Part shown: positions 36,729 through 49,614 of the stretch, piece after piece
Position numbering within the stretch: the first letter of the stretch is position 1
Layout: each line of letters starts with the position of its first letter
Source: Macrocystis pyrifera
Taxonomy: Eukaryota; Sar; Phaeophyceae; Laminariales; Laminariaceae
NCBI GenBank assembly: GCA_031763025.1
Contig: JASSKH010000041.1
Span: 806,001-870,000 of the forward strand
Reading direction: 5' to 3'
DNA length: 64,000 bases
The notes under the pieces: model-generated
Database searches by the model: none
Told to the model about the DNA's origin: nothing
Seen by the model: only the letters and a program-made list of their open reading frames with translations
Program-made: the position numbers and the translations under genes

Positions 36729-39700
36729 TCAAGACTGGATCATTCGTATTCTTCGCCGCGCCCACTGCCGTCGCAACCACTCCTGCACTAGACGGGCCGC
36801 TTTTTCTATGCACAGCAACGCAGCACGATCCTCTTCCTCTATCGGGTCTGTGAGCATTGATGCGCCATTGGCGAGCTTCCACAGGCCGATAGTTATTCGC
36901 CGAAGTACATCGTGGTAGCACCACCCATGAGACGACGAATACGGAGGGTCTCGGAAATCGCATGGTACGCGACTATTATCTATGCTTTTTCCTTGTAGGG
37001 AGCGGTTTTTATGCGCAGGGCGAGACCGTTCTACCAGCATCTCACACACCACCTCCTCGGCGGTGTCTTCAATCAATTGCGCGACCGCTAGTAGCAACTG
37101 AGAGCGTTCCTTCGCTCGCGGATAGCATGCTGGCAGTGACAACATCCGCGATGGCGCTGCCGGCGAAGGTCCCGTGCCGGTGTGCAAAAGTAACGCCTCA
37201 ATATGGCAGGTCTTGTGTTGATCGTTGGTTTGGCTTTCCGAGCTGAACCCCCCGCCGCCGCTGTTTTTCGAAGAACAGGGCACCAGCAGACAGCTGAACA
37301 CCTCCGCCACCAGTCGAGAATAGTCGTCCCTCTCGTCAGCTCTCCATTCTTCGGCCATCACTCCACCGTCCTCGTGAGAAGAAAATGCGTCGGCGAAGTC
37401 CGGGTGGAACAGAAGCGAGGTCGCTGCCGAAGAAGCAAGCGTTCGAACTAGTGCCTCGGGGAGGGGTCGCAAGTGGTGATTTGGCGGCAAGTGTATTCCA
37501 CTCAGGTCGTCGACGAGATCCTGCCGTGTCAAAGGGAAGGGGGAGAAACGGAGGTGGCGGGCAGCTGTTTTTTTTATTAGCTGCAAGGGCCTTCGATATT
37601 GGTCCGAGAAAAGACTACTTTTTCTCTGCACAAACGTTTATAGTGCCACATTGAGTGTGCCCGTGCTGGTTGAGTGTGGGGGCGTTAGCTTGGATGACGG
37701 GCACACCGCACCTGTAAGGTGTCCGAAAGAATCTCCGTCAGCGTCTCGGTACGACGCTCGTCCTCTGGCCCGACCAGTGAACTGCTGTTGCGCGAGCTGA
37801 GGACACTCCAGCAATCCTGCCAGACATGCCAGGTGCGCACAGAGTTAAGGAATTGGCTACTAAATGTATCGATTTTGATACAAGTGATCCAGAACTTTTG
37901 TATCTGCGGCAACTTGTGGCATTCAGGCGTAGTTGTGACGCTGATTTCCCATAAGATCAAGCGCAATCATGAAATCTGGCTGCCTCCACGCGCTTTGTGA
38001 TTTCCGGAAGGACGAAATTGGAGGCACAACTGAGAAGTTATAATCAAATATTGGACAACAGTTCCCTACGAACACATGCCGTGCAAATGTTTCCTTGAAT
38101 CTGGCATGTTTGCCAAGCGCACAGAGCAGTCACACTGCCTCACGACCCGTGCCCCGGCCCCGAAGAATAGAAACGCTTAAGCAAAGGCACGCACCTCCAC
38201 CGCCTGAAGCACAAGAGACCATGCTGTAGTCTGAGCGACCTCTTCCACCCCTCCCCCATCCTCCACTGGCGCAGCGCTATCGTTTGCACAACCACCGCCA
38301 CCGACGGTACCGCCGTCATCACCGCCGTTGCCGCCACCATCAACAAACTCGATACCACTAGCAAACCTCGCGGCTGTGGCTCTAACGATCGAGAGTGACG
38401 CGGTCCGCGCTCGCATCACCCCCTCCATCCTACGGGACGCGGCGTCAATCTTCCTCTTGAAACTTCGGGCGCAATCAAATTTTTCAGGGTCACAGGAACT
38501 TTCCATTGTCGGTAGCGGCGCTGAGAAGGAGTAAGGAACAGCGGCGGCGGTAGCGGCAGCCGTACGGCGATCTCGGTTGAAAAACGCGAACGTGGCTGTC
38601 GCTGGACCAAGAAGGGCGCTCGCGATGGCTCTACGCACGGCGCGGCGTGTCGCAGTTGCCGTCAGCAATGACGTGACCGCGCCCCAGAGAGCATAGATAG
38701 AAGCGTCAGCTTGTGCTCCTCGCCAAAGGTTGGGTACTTGGGATTGGACCAGGTTTTGGTCAGCTGAGGGCGTCCTTGACGAGGCTGTGGTCGCAGTCGA
38801 ATCGTCGGCGTCCTGCATTGTCGTCAAGCGAGATAAGCCGGGCGGGGGGTCGAACGAAAGCGACGAGGACGAGGATGCGGCACGTTCGGTTGAAGCTGCT
38901 GCTGCTGTTACCGGTGGGGACGACGCTCTCACGGTCTTCTGTTGTGGTGCCTGGCGCGGTAGATGTCTGCTTCGATGTCGATGCCAGCAAGACTGTATGA
39001 CGCCCGCTGCGCCGTGGTGTACGATGGCCTCCTGTGCGGTTCAGCGCAAATTCCAAAGTGATCGCCGAAAACGTGTGTTTGAATTTGGAAGGCTTAGACA
39101 AAAGCAGCGTTGTCGAGATGATTGTGTGAAGCGAGTATCGTCCTGCGTGGTACACTGCTGCAGATGAAGTGGCTGCTGAAGATCTCTTTCTTAAACTCTC
39201 CAGATATTGGGCCCAGCCACGATTACATGGGGTAACCCAGGAGCTCAAGACAGGCATCGACGAATCAACGGCCATTCTCTTTGCTTTTTTCTGTCCTTCT
39301 GGCGCTGCGCAGACGAGCATGCGCTGCTTCAACTACACTCTGGCTCAACTCGCGGTCGGCCGCGTGATGGGACCTTTGTTCGTCACGATATATGGTCGCA
39401 CATCATCATCAGTCGAATTATCACACCCGTTGGTAGTCGTTCGCATATTCTATTAAGGCAGGCTGCGAGTATAGACTAGTCGAGCAAAACGGTTCTTGAA
39501 GCAGAAACAATGTCCCCGGGAAGCGTCTCGTCCGCTCGAACTACAGCCGATGTGACTCCTGAATGCTGCAGTAGGTACCATTGTCGCTGCTCACCTCCCA
39601 GGCAATCCGTCTCTTCTTTATCCTCTGTTGACGCCCTTGGTAATGGCGAAATAGGCGCTGAATTTTCTCGCACGCCGCCTTGTGCCCGTCCTGCCTGTAC

Positions 39701-42700
39701 GGCAGCAGGGTGTCGTCTCTGCTGGAGACATCGGCACGATGCAATTGTCAGATATTCTGCCTTGACAAGCATGCGACCGTAACCTGGCAAATTTCACATA
39801 GTTGCGGGCGTGACCTATTGTTCATGAAGTTGCAACGGTCGTCCAGGAGAAGTTTTCATATCAAGAGAATGACGTAGTAGATGGACCTGCGAAAGCTATG
39901 GGCCTAGCACGCGACAAAATTACACGCGACCGGATGGTGCTGAAACCCCCTTGTAGCAACCGAGTCGGTAAAGCGGACGGCTTCTTTATGACAAAAAACA
40001 ATCAAAACGACAGGCCCTTGATGAAGTCAAGGAAAATTGACTGTCCGATGATTCACCGTACTGCCGAGAAAAAGTAGGGGTCGTAGAAACGGTGATAATA
40101 ATGTAGCAAACAGGCCAAATATTCAGGGCGACTAGCTGTGTCAACTCTCAAGGATCAAAATAGAAGCAATCGTTGAAAAGCGAAACTTACTCCGCATGAT
40201 CACTTTCGTCGAACGGCATCGGACCAGAGTGCCATCAACGGTAACAATGTCTCTCCTGCAGGCTTCGATTTTTGGTACTACTACAAGTAACAACCATGAG
40301 CACGAGCGAGGCTAGCTGGACTTTCCACGCACATCTTTAGCACAAGCCCTTTTGCTGCCGAGCGTGCTCGCCACCCTTGCACGGCCCGTTGAATATCAAG
40401 CGCTGCCCGCCCCATGCGCTGAAATTGTTGCCGACATGCTGCTGCGCGTGCCACCGATTGAATGCGAGTCGCCGCTATTCGGCGGATCTCGGGCTCCCAC
40501 CGGAGATGGAGGTCTCGAGCACGCCTCCGTTGAAGACGCCGAGCTAGACACGCGCGAGCTAACCACACGCGGATTGCGGACGAGGCGAGGGTGCGACGAT
40601 CTTCGGCTGTTCGCCCGAGTTTGCACTCGGTTTTGACTTTCGTGTCGGAGGAATCCGCCTGAGGTGTTAGTGGTTCCCACATAGAGACGGTATCGGAATG
40701 CCGCGTTGGTCAGAGATGAGTAGTACAACAAGGCTACTCATCGAACAAGGCGATGAGTGGCGTTCTTGAAGCGTCTCTCGAAACACGCCACATATTTTAC
40801 GAAAAGCGCATATTGTTGTTTCACAGATAAATTCCATGATGGCTTTTTCATGTTGGTCATTTACCGACAAAAACGAAAAAAGTAGGAAGTGGGGTTATCT
40901 TACCTCCAAACCCTCAGCTGGAGAAGCAGTGCGCAATTGAGTACACTCTTCATTTGCATCGCCGGCACCCATCGCCATCGATACGTGATGATCGATCGTC
41001 GCCACATCCGAGATTGTCTCCAATGACATCCTTCGGCCTTGTCTTCTCGCCTCTCCGGTTTCTGCTGCGTCTGACAGCACACGCTGTAGTTCTCTGTCGA
41101 CGTGGCTAGGAAGAGACCGTCGTCGAAGCACGGCAACAATCACGGCTTTTTGTATGATCCTTGCTGCTTCAGCGCGTTGTTGTGATGACCCACCAACGGA
41201 CGACATCTCCGTGTGTTTTTTGGTTAACTCCACCCGCTCTTCGTCCACCGCTACCTCCTCCGTTGTTCTCGCAGATTTGACCTTGCACGTTCGGTCCGCC
41301 TCCTTCGCCCCTTCTTCACGAAGGCTGTTGTAGTCCGACACCAGACTTTTCAATCTGCAACGCTGTGTGTCTGTTTCAACGCCGAGGTAGAACTTGCCGT
41401 CCCGCCCATTGTCGGCGAAAAAAGCATTTGCTTCCGACCCCAACAACCCCGATCCGCACGGCGGTTCACCCGGCCAGGGGTTGAGATAAAGCTTGCCGTC
41501 ACGGCCGTTGTCAAAACTTGATTGGATGGGTCGCTCTTCCAAGGTATCGTCCACCTTCTGATGGTTGAGTGAAACCCTCGCACGCACGAAAGTGCCATGG
41601 TCGACACCTCTGGAGTCTGCTGCCTGCCGCTCTGCTACTGCTCGCCCGGCTCGATGGATAGGGGGGGTCGGCGAGCCAGGCTCTTTTCGCGGTCCCAGGT
41701 CCGTCGACGACTTTCTTGTCCGACGGTGTATATCGGAAGCTGACGCCGAAGACGCGAAGCGTATTACTCGACCGCCGGATGTATGACTGGCGGCGACCGC
41801 GCCTTCCTCGTCCAGTCGAGGTTGATCTGCAACCATAGCTTTGACGCTGCTCCGACCTCCCATCTGCTCCGCTTCTAGCTCCGGTGAAATATCTCTCGCG
41901 TCACTCAAGATTGAGTTTCTACCCCGTTCCGACCGCTGCCCCCCGACCCCATCACCACAGACAATGGATGGCATCGATTGTGATGCTGACTCTCTCAACA
42001 CGCCTGCGGTAGACCACCGGGGACGGTTCACCCGCGCATTGCTACCACTCCCCCCACCCCTGCCGTCACGGCCTATTGCAGGCGCTGTAGAGTCGCGTGT
42101 TCGACTGCCCTCCCCAAGGCGGGAGTGGGCACTCATCGTGCGTTGGGAATAAGGTGGGCGCCGGCAAAGCCTGTCGTCTACCACGGCCACCCCAGGTTCG
42201 AGCCTGTTGTTGTCGACGGACGCTTCTACTCGGCCGACCCCACCCAGGGGTTGCCAGTTTGGCTCCATCGGATGCCTTGCGGCCTCCGACATGGTCGGGA
42301 TTTGCAGGCCATCTTCGCGGGAACTGCGTCCTTCGAGGTGGCGGTCCCTCCATATCTCGGCAGATGCCGGCCTCTTGCGTTGCGGCTGAGGTTTCTTGCC
42401 GTTTCTATTGCCACCACCACCAGCACCATCGCCGTCGCCACCGTCACCACGTTCCGACCGGCTCCTTCTCTCGCCAACACACTTCATTCTCTCTGTCGGC
42501 CTTCTCCTCGCCGCCTGAATAGCCACGCGTTCTTCCTGAACACTGCTCACTTGCTGCTGCGGTGAAGCGCCCCTTCCAGCTCCAGTGGAAAACGCCGCCG
42601 CTGATGCCGCGGTGGCCTCTGTGCCACTATTGTTGTCGGTAACGCTTCGTTTTTTTTTCGGTCGGTCGTTTTAGACCGCCGTTCGTCACCTGCGCGTTGC

Positions 42701-45700
42701 CTCTTGACCCGTCCAAACTCAGGCCATTCAACTCGCCTCAAGCGGCCTCCATCGGCCTCAGGAACTTGGACATCATTATTATTGCTGACGCTATCGTAAC
42801 TCCTTGGAGGAGCCGTAGCATCGGTGTCCGGGACGGGAAACCTATTGGTGCGGGCGAAGGACAGAAGTAGGCACGCATTCATGGTACCTCCGGGAGTGCA
42901 AGAATCTCGGCATGGCACTCTACTCGGCGTGCAGACTGGCGCTTGGGCACCCCAAAAATCATCGGCGGAGATTTGTTTTCGTCGCAACCTTGCAGTGACG
43001 CGCAAGGCCAAATCGTTCTTGTTTGATCACCTTCGGACAACTACATGTGAAACGATTTCAAATCGCGTGCAATTTATGCAGAAGGGAGGTTGACTTGCTT
43101 GATCAAGGTGAAGCATACCTCAGGCAAAAAAAAGTAGACGGAAAGGACTAGGTATGTGTCGAGTAGGTTCAGTCTCGGCATGCAATCATGCTTGTTCGGG
43201 GCGCGTACGGGAAGTTGGTGCGCAATGACAATTCAGCTGAACACGTACATATTGAATACTGTAGCTGTGCCGCAATAAACGACAATCAGTGTACAACATA
43301 CCTGTTGGAGGCCCCATCCCTAGCCGCGCGGTTGTTCGCCACGCCCGAACGTCTCAACACGTGAGGCGCATGTTTCTTCCCACCGAGACATGCAGCGGTG
43401 TAGGCAAAGGGTAATGAAAAGTAACACATTCACTGATCATCCCGAACGCGTTTCATTATCGGCGCTCCGAGTGGTGATGCTGTTGTGAAGAATTCGTTCA
43501 CAGGCGAAGGTCGGAATACATGCGGAAGGAAAGTCACCAGTACGATGGCCTCCTCAGTGCTTACACCTATCCTTTTGCTCTGAACACGTTGGTGTGGTGA
43601 CAAAGCTCAAAGCAATCGACCGTTAATGGTCTCGCAATGTGTTTGTTGGAAGCGACTGCATCATCGTGTCATGCGGTGCCTGACACCGACTGTCTAAAGC
43701 TTTGACCTTGGTTGGTTGGTCCCCCTTGAAAATTCCTTTTGCGCAGCACGACGAAACCGATTACCCACTTGGACGAAAAGTGTTGTTGAATCTATAACGA
43801 GGCATTCCTTGGTGGCGGAATGCGATACGTTGTCCACAATTGTCTCGAAATCAACCGAACAGCTGAAACGCACAGGGGTCGATCAAATGCAGAAGCGGGC
43901 TACCTGAAATGCACTCCAACAAGCTGCTGTACAATCTGACGAGCCCATCGCACGGGCAGCGAACGGCTTGCTGGTGTTTCACACGGCTACTCACCTTCCT
44001 TGCTCCAGCATACGACCGCTGAAAGGTTTGTATGAGCCCATCGTTTCGCACGTCGGGGTCGCGGGCCAGCTTTACCGCCTCGTTGTACCTGACCCGCAGG
44101 ATCGACGTCGACCCACAATCAAATTATCAGAGCATCACACGCAAGGTTACTCGGGGTAGTTTAAAACACGCGTTTCCAAAATCCACACCAAGACGCCTCC
44201 AGCTCCTCCGAGATAATGCTCTCTTCGAAACGCGCAACTTTCTCCCATACGATATGTCCTTCGCAGGCTTTCACATACTGTCTGGTTCCCGTTTCTAAGT
44301 ACATTTCACTACACGTGGATGAACAAGCAAGCCTCAAGCAGTCAATAGTTGGGCGCTGGTTTGTCTGGGAAAACAAACTCCAGTGCAACGCTGGGAAGAC
44401 TATCGCGGAGACACGCCGCGTAGGTCCACCGACGCCGGTCCTTGCGCGCGCTTTTCTCTGCTGTAGCAAGCTATGACTAATATCAACTTGCGCCGGATCG
44501 AAACTGCCTCTGAGATTGACAAACATACCGACTTTTACTTCGAAACCCCGCGTACTCCGTTGCAAGAATATTCTGCAGAGAATCTAACTGAATTATCGTC
44601 GCAGTTATCTACCCACAAGTAGTCCCGCACTTCTGGCCTCGTTCACGTTATTGTACCAAGCAACGAGTGACTCACCAGCGAAGGCACGCTTGATAACGGC
44701 GCGTGTACTCCAGCTCGACGGCCAGGTTGTAATACGAAATCGCTAGGGTTGCCAGCGCGCGCTCGTCTGCTTACAGCACCTCCTAATCGCTCATCTCCCC
44801 CCCCCGAGCCCCCCCGTTGGGTCCCAAATTCCTCGCGCTCCTGGCCGTAAAAGACCGCCGACCTTGCGTGCTCCAGCGCTTCCTCGTGCCTGGACATGCA
44901 CAGCAGTGGCGGGATCGTTTTTTTACGAGAGACAACACTTATCACTGGTATGGTTACGCGTGCTTTACGATGGCGCGGCTCGACCTTACGAGCACCCTGC
45001 ACACACGACCAACGATCAAAATTTGTGTTCGCAGGACCCCAGAACGAGGTTCGCTCGGCTCTTTCGTTCCCAACACGGCCTCATTTACACGACGAAACTC
45101 ACCGGCCCAGCTCTGACAATACAGCACAAGCGTTGAGGTGCGTAACTTCAAGGTGCTCGCTGCCGCTGGACTGCCGACCCACTTGCGCGGCCCGTCGCAG
45201 ACACCGAAGAGCGCGTTTCGGTTCGCCGAGTCTTTTTCATGCAGTTTGTTGACATTAAAGCACCAAGAGAAGAGAGAGATAACCCGGCAGCGGGGAGAGG
45301 GAGGCAGGTAGATATATGCGTATCAGGTGCGGCATCCAACGCGCGGTAGCCCCTCTTATGTACGAACAGAGACTGATTGCCACTTCGAGACAGAGCGTGA
45401 CTTTACTTTTATTGCCGCACACAGCCGAAAGCCCCGTTTGAGCCGAGACATCATCGATTTGGGCGGCAAACCGAAAATGAATGCGCTTTACTGAGCGTGG
45501 ATTCCGACTTCCTCGAGCAGCAGTTTGATCGAACCTACAACACGTGTTCGCCATCGAGCTCAACAATTCCCGCTATAATCTCAACGAATTCTGCACCAAG
45601 CCCGTAAGTGTCCTTTCCATCCCAGCTCAAAGAGAGCACAAATAGGCGCAACAGACTACCGCTGTACCTTCGGTGCAAGCACGCGGTATTGTTGAGCGTG

Positions 45701-47896
45701 AGGACCTGAAGCGCAGAGTCACCGCCTTCTGAATCTCGTCCTAACGTCCCATCAGCTCTATCCTCCCCTACTATGTTCGTGTCGCTCGCTAGTTCCAAGG
45801 CCCGTGTTAAAAGGTCCCTGCAGCGTGCGGGGTCGCCGCGGCCAAGACAAAACATGGCGAGCGAGTTGCACGCTACGATTGTGTCCCTGAAAGCTTTCCT
45901 CGTCGCAGAATTCTGCAGAGAACCGAGACGAAGACAAGGGTACGGGGTCGTCCATTTTACCGTGTCGCTTCAACGTAGGGGTATCGCACGTTGATGCTGT
46001 GCAGCCACAAATCGTGCATTCGAGAGTCAACCATTCATGAACAAGTCGGTAAAGTTTAAGAGGAATACGGCCCGGCCAAGCGGTGTTCTGAAAGCGCTCC
46101 TTGCATTTCGTATACCGATGCCCGGCAAGCGGTGATTGAAAGTATGGTTGGTTTCAACGGCTCTACCCTGCGTCTGTTCGGCCGTTCGGACGGACCCTAT
46201 TTCAGATTAATTATAGTTTACGAACGAAACACACTCAATATTTAAAGAACTCTCACGACAGCCTTTTGTGTCGGAACTGCGTAGCAACCAAAACCACACG
46301 ACGGACCTGATGCCCGAACATTCGGGCCTTCATTGTTGCGCTGCGTTCCAGGGTGTCGATGTGCTGTGGGTCAATACAGCACGGCGGGTCGGGGCGGATG
46401 GCGCATTATATTCCTGAAGCTCGATATCAGCACTAATTGTATTTTCCATGGGCGTAGTGCTACAGCTGCTACAGCCGTCCGTAGGAAGAACGGTCGATAC
46501 CGGTATTGATAGTGACAATGCCCGGCATTTGTTAAGATGATTTCGATATCCTTTCTCTTGTTTGCCAAACCTGGCCAGGTTCTGCACGTAAATGGTGAGG
46601 ATATGCGAAAATGGCCATGGCCCCGTTCGTGGTCGAGACGCATGGAGCTGTACAGCCGTAACTATTTGCAAACGCAAAGCGTCCCCCAGCACAGCGTGCA
46701 GCTACGTATACGAACAAGTACGCATGAATGTACCTTGTCATACACGCATGCATGCATGTTTGTATGAACACGGAATTAGGGCGTACTATTACGGGGGTCC
46801 ATAGTTAACGGGACCAAATTTTGTTAGTAAAAATAGGCAAATATATAGGTTTTTATGTACACCATAGGTCCTGTTAACTATGGACCCCCGTAATAGTGAC
46901 TATACAACCCGCCCAACTCGCTCTATCGGTCGGATCTGTGAACGGTGGTTGGACATGATAGTTTGTGACTGCGTACTCCTCGTCAGTGGAGAATTTTCGA
47001 CGTATTAATGCTACGATAACAGTGTCTGCACCCGAACGTGATAGCCCTCACGGTACGTAAGTCGCCTTACGTAAATCGTCAAGTTGGCAAAGGTCGGCTT
47101 GGTTGCACCCTGTGCCACCCATTGCATGAGTACTTGGTTCGAGTGCGACGTCTCTTCGAGTATCGTATCGCCCTAAAATGCCTCCCTCGGCTCGCCTACT
47201 ATTAATAGTCTACTCGTAATGTTATTGTGTGGTACGGCGGTAGGTGAGGTATTTACTCGCGAAATAATATGTCTACAAAGATATCAGGTTATACTACTGT
47301 ACTGTACGTGGGAATGGCAGCGAGCGTGCCCTCATATCCAAGCTGACAGCAGTCGCCATTCCCTACGTACTGAAGGTCTACTGCAGTACGGCAATTGTAC
47401 TTCGTTTGCATCGCGCGTTTTACAAACACCGCGAGTACGAGTACGAGTATCATAAACGCATTGCTACACTCCAGTACAGCAGTACCTACACCAGTATACA
47501 GTTGTTCACAAGATAATCGCTCACCGCCGTTGACGGCCTTTGACGAGTCGCAGAGTATTTCGATATGGCCTCTTCCAGCGACCGAAGTACCACGGCATCC
47601 ATATGGCCACCTCTGCCGACATCAGTCTCTTCGCTTCTCCAGTCATGGCTACCATCGATACCGAAGCGGGCGCCGTCGTCAATATCTCCGTCTGATCTTG
47701 TACTTGTTGCACTCCCTCCTATTTCTACTTCCGAGATATTGTCACTCCCGACAAAATCCGTACTGAAAGAATTATCGCAATCTTCGTCGTCGTAGTAGTA
47801 GTCGTCTCGTGCTCGGCGCGGCAACCCCGTTGCCTCACGCCGATACTCCTGGCCCTCTGCGGGCGGCGTACCTGACTGCTCGTCGTACCATGACAT
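36729..47896 (-). CDS. TPR and IQ-motif (calmodulin-binding) protein
   Basis: I place eleven exons on the minus strand: 47896-47525 (ATG at 47896), 45912-45668, 45165-45103, 44889-44676, 44088-43995, about 42556-40904, 40658-40333, 39694-39595, 38938-38195, 37816-37712 and 37625-36729 (stop). Nearly all phases agree. An acidic N-terminus leads into TPR helices (DTIVACNSLAMFCLGRGD, THLNACAVLSELGRHEEALE, LATLAISYYNLAVELEYTRR, ACLRWYNEAVKLARD). A long basic, disordered region follows, then IQ motifs (RAEAARIIQKAVIVAVLRRR, RIAATRIQSVARAAACRQQF, AALDIQRAVQGWRAR, AACEKIQRLFRHYQGRQQR). A helical C-terminus ends in another IQ-like helix (RLVQEWLRRQWARRR). The whole is about 1.6 thousand residues. This suggests a calmodulin-linked scaffold, perhaps cytoskeletal or flagellar, but the role is unknown. 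Inside 44889-44676 the frame changes between the start and the TPR part. The start of the large exon is approximate. Confidence 0.75.
46785..46897. mobile_element. 113-base MITE-like hairpin in an intron
   Basis: Terminal inverted repeats of 31 bases with one mismatch: left arm 46,785-46,815 (starts ACTATTACGGGGGTCC), right arm 46,867-46,897. The 51-base loop is AT-rich. It lies in the first intron of the TPR/IQ gene. A weaker sequence with similar ends occurs at about 58,286-58,420, so this is probably a family of small non-autonomous DNA elements. Confidence 0.75.
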
Positions 47897-48370
47897 GAAA
47901 AAATGCGAAATCGGGACCAGCGCACAGCCGTCTTCCGCAGCATCCAGCGGCAGCTACTGATTTTAGCTACTGACTGCTGATTGCGGAGACAGAGAAGAAC
48001 TTTTTTCTTTGGCTTTTTTTGTGAACGTTACAAAATCGTTTTGCCCCGTGTTGACGACGCCGCGACATTTGAGTACAAACCCACGGCTACGTCTACGATC
48101 TACGAATACACACGCTACTACTGTAAGTCGGATACGAACTTCTTTTTTTTCATCACTTTTACTTTCCAGTCTAATTCGTAGGAGGATTTACCCTCAGCGA
48201 TCTTCTGGACAAGCCGTGGTCACAGGTGTCGTCCCTTCCCCCCCCCGGCACGTGCCTTTAGTTTTTATCGCGCAAAGGGTTCAGCATTCCCACTGCTCGT
48301 CGATTTTCATCGAACGTACAGCTAACTCACGCTCTCGCGCTTTCTGCTAATCAATTTTATGCAAGACAAA
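47897..48370. other. Upstream flank of the TPR/IQ gene
   Basis: This should contain the promoter and 5' UTR of the minus-strand gene starting at 47,896. I saw no clear TATA box or other named element. T runs at 48,001-48,025 and 48,144-48,155; C run at 48,240-48,246. Confidence 0.35.
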
Positions 48371-48384
48371 GTCCCTACGAGCAC

Positions 48385-48475
48385 GCACTCGGTGAGACTC
48401 GAACTCACGAAATTTATCTTGATAGGCTCGCGGACCACCTACCAAGCCACAGGGGACGCCGGGAAGGATACGATC
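48385..48475 (-). repeat. tRNA-like sequence, possible SINE head or tRNA relic
   Basis: Read on the minus strand, it has an A-box-like GTGGCTTGGTAGG. About 40 bases on, a perfect 5-bp T-arm follows: GTGAG-TTCGAGT-CTCAC. The acceptor halves do not pair, and I do not see a clean anticodon arm. It is therefore not a functional tRNA gene, but it fits a pol III promoter head of a SINE. Confidence 0.45.
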
Positions 48476-48656
48476 TACGGCGAGCTGGGTACAGGATATC
48501 ATGCCTCTGGTACGCAACGATGTCAGGAGACAGAGTTTTCACCCCTTGACAGATAGCAACTTTGCGTTGACGTGCCTTGATTAACACCAAACTACTAGGT
48601 TTTAGTGTTGAACACTCAGCCCTACACCCTTGACAGCGCACGCTTTGCCCTTTTGG

Positions 48657-48755
48657 CTTAACCCCTTTAGTACCGCAGTCCCGATTTGGGGACAAACCAG
48701 TGTAATTCCAAGCCGTTTGTCCCCAAAACGGGACTGCGGTTCTGAAAGGGTTAAG
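48657..48755. mobile_element. 99-base hairpin (MITE-like)
   Basis: Two 40-base arms (48,657-48,696 and 48,716-48,755) pair almost completely. Each contains ACCGCAGTCCCG next to TTTGGGGACAAA, and ends CTTAACCC / GGGTTAAG. The loop is 19 bases. Immediately outside lies GATGTCTCCTGACATC, whose inverted partner is at 48,519-48,532. Related single arms occur at 62,547-62,592 and 62,648-62,680. Confidence 0.75.
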
Positions 48756-49614
48756 ATGTCTCCTGACATCTTTGCATCAATGCGCATGCAAAATAGTACT
48801 GCTGTAATACACAATTATTACAATACGAGTATCATCCATCGTTTTTTGGCCGTGCAGTCGCGTCTGCTACGTATGTATGTACCAACACAGAAATAAGCTT
48901 TTCAAGCCGACCATACACCGCGCAAGAGAACAGCTGCCAACGTGGGAGAATAAGGCACGAGAGACTACGAGACTGCACCGTAGATTTGAGCCCTATCGGG
49001 CAAACTATACCGCTACTGGATACCGGTACCAGGACCCTTCTTCTACAGGAGTGCATGCGCGGGCTACAGCAGTTACTACTGTTGTAAATACTTGCGCACT
49101 TTTTTGTTGATGCATGGTATTGCGTGAAGTGTGAGTCTTAGGTCGTTGCTCGACTGTCAGGTGGCTATGTCTGTCATTCAAAACCGTGCATGAACAGAAG
49201 GCGTTCGTCCGCTTTTGTCGATATTGACTCTTGTATTAAAGTGGCTACAGACCTTCGTAGATCTGATTGTAGTTGAGGCGGAGAATTCCCAGCTTCCGCC
49301 ACCATGTAATTGCTGACGACAGCTGTCATAATCGTCGATGTTGAGACGAATTGTGTTTTGTCTCATGATCATCACTTCTGCTCGAATTGCGGTGCCGAGC
49401 ATCTGTCACAGATACATGGCGTGTCCTACTCTTTACGCCCTTCAAGAAGAGAAGCTTGCTGCTGACCCAGGTCGAACATGAGATACACACCTATCTCACA
49501 TTGGCGTCAACGACAGGAAATTAATATGTATGGCGAGAGTAAGGGGTGGGGTGTTTTTCAATTCGGTTTAGGGGGGGAGGGATGGATCATGTTTTGTACC
49601 AGGTAGTAGATGGT
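48756..49614. other. Intergenic, nothing recognised
   Basis: No gene-like frame with support. It contains several tactgctgta-type motifs (48,795-48,805 and 49,060-49,085) and ggtaccag near 49,023. Confidence 0.4.

Noticed and set aside
38760-39332. 191-codon minus-strand open frame
   Set aside because: It overlaps the exon at 38,195-38,938 in another frame. The exon's phases and composition fit the TPR/IQ gene better.
40895-42565. Plus-strand open frames opposite the large TPR/IQ exon
   Set aside because: Shadows of a GC-rich coding exon, with no motifs of their own.
42547-43011. 155-codon minus-strand open frame as the 5' part of the large TPR/IQ exon
   Set aside because: It is out of frame with the downstream exon across a 9-T run at 42,650-42,658. 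An acceptor near 42,556 in the right phase makes it unnecessary. It could still be coding if the T run is miscounted.
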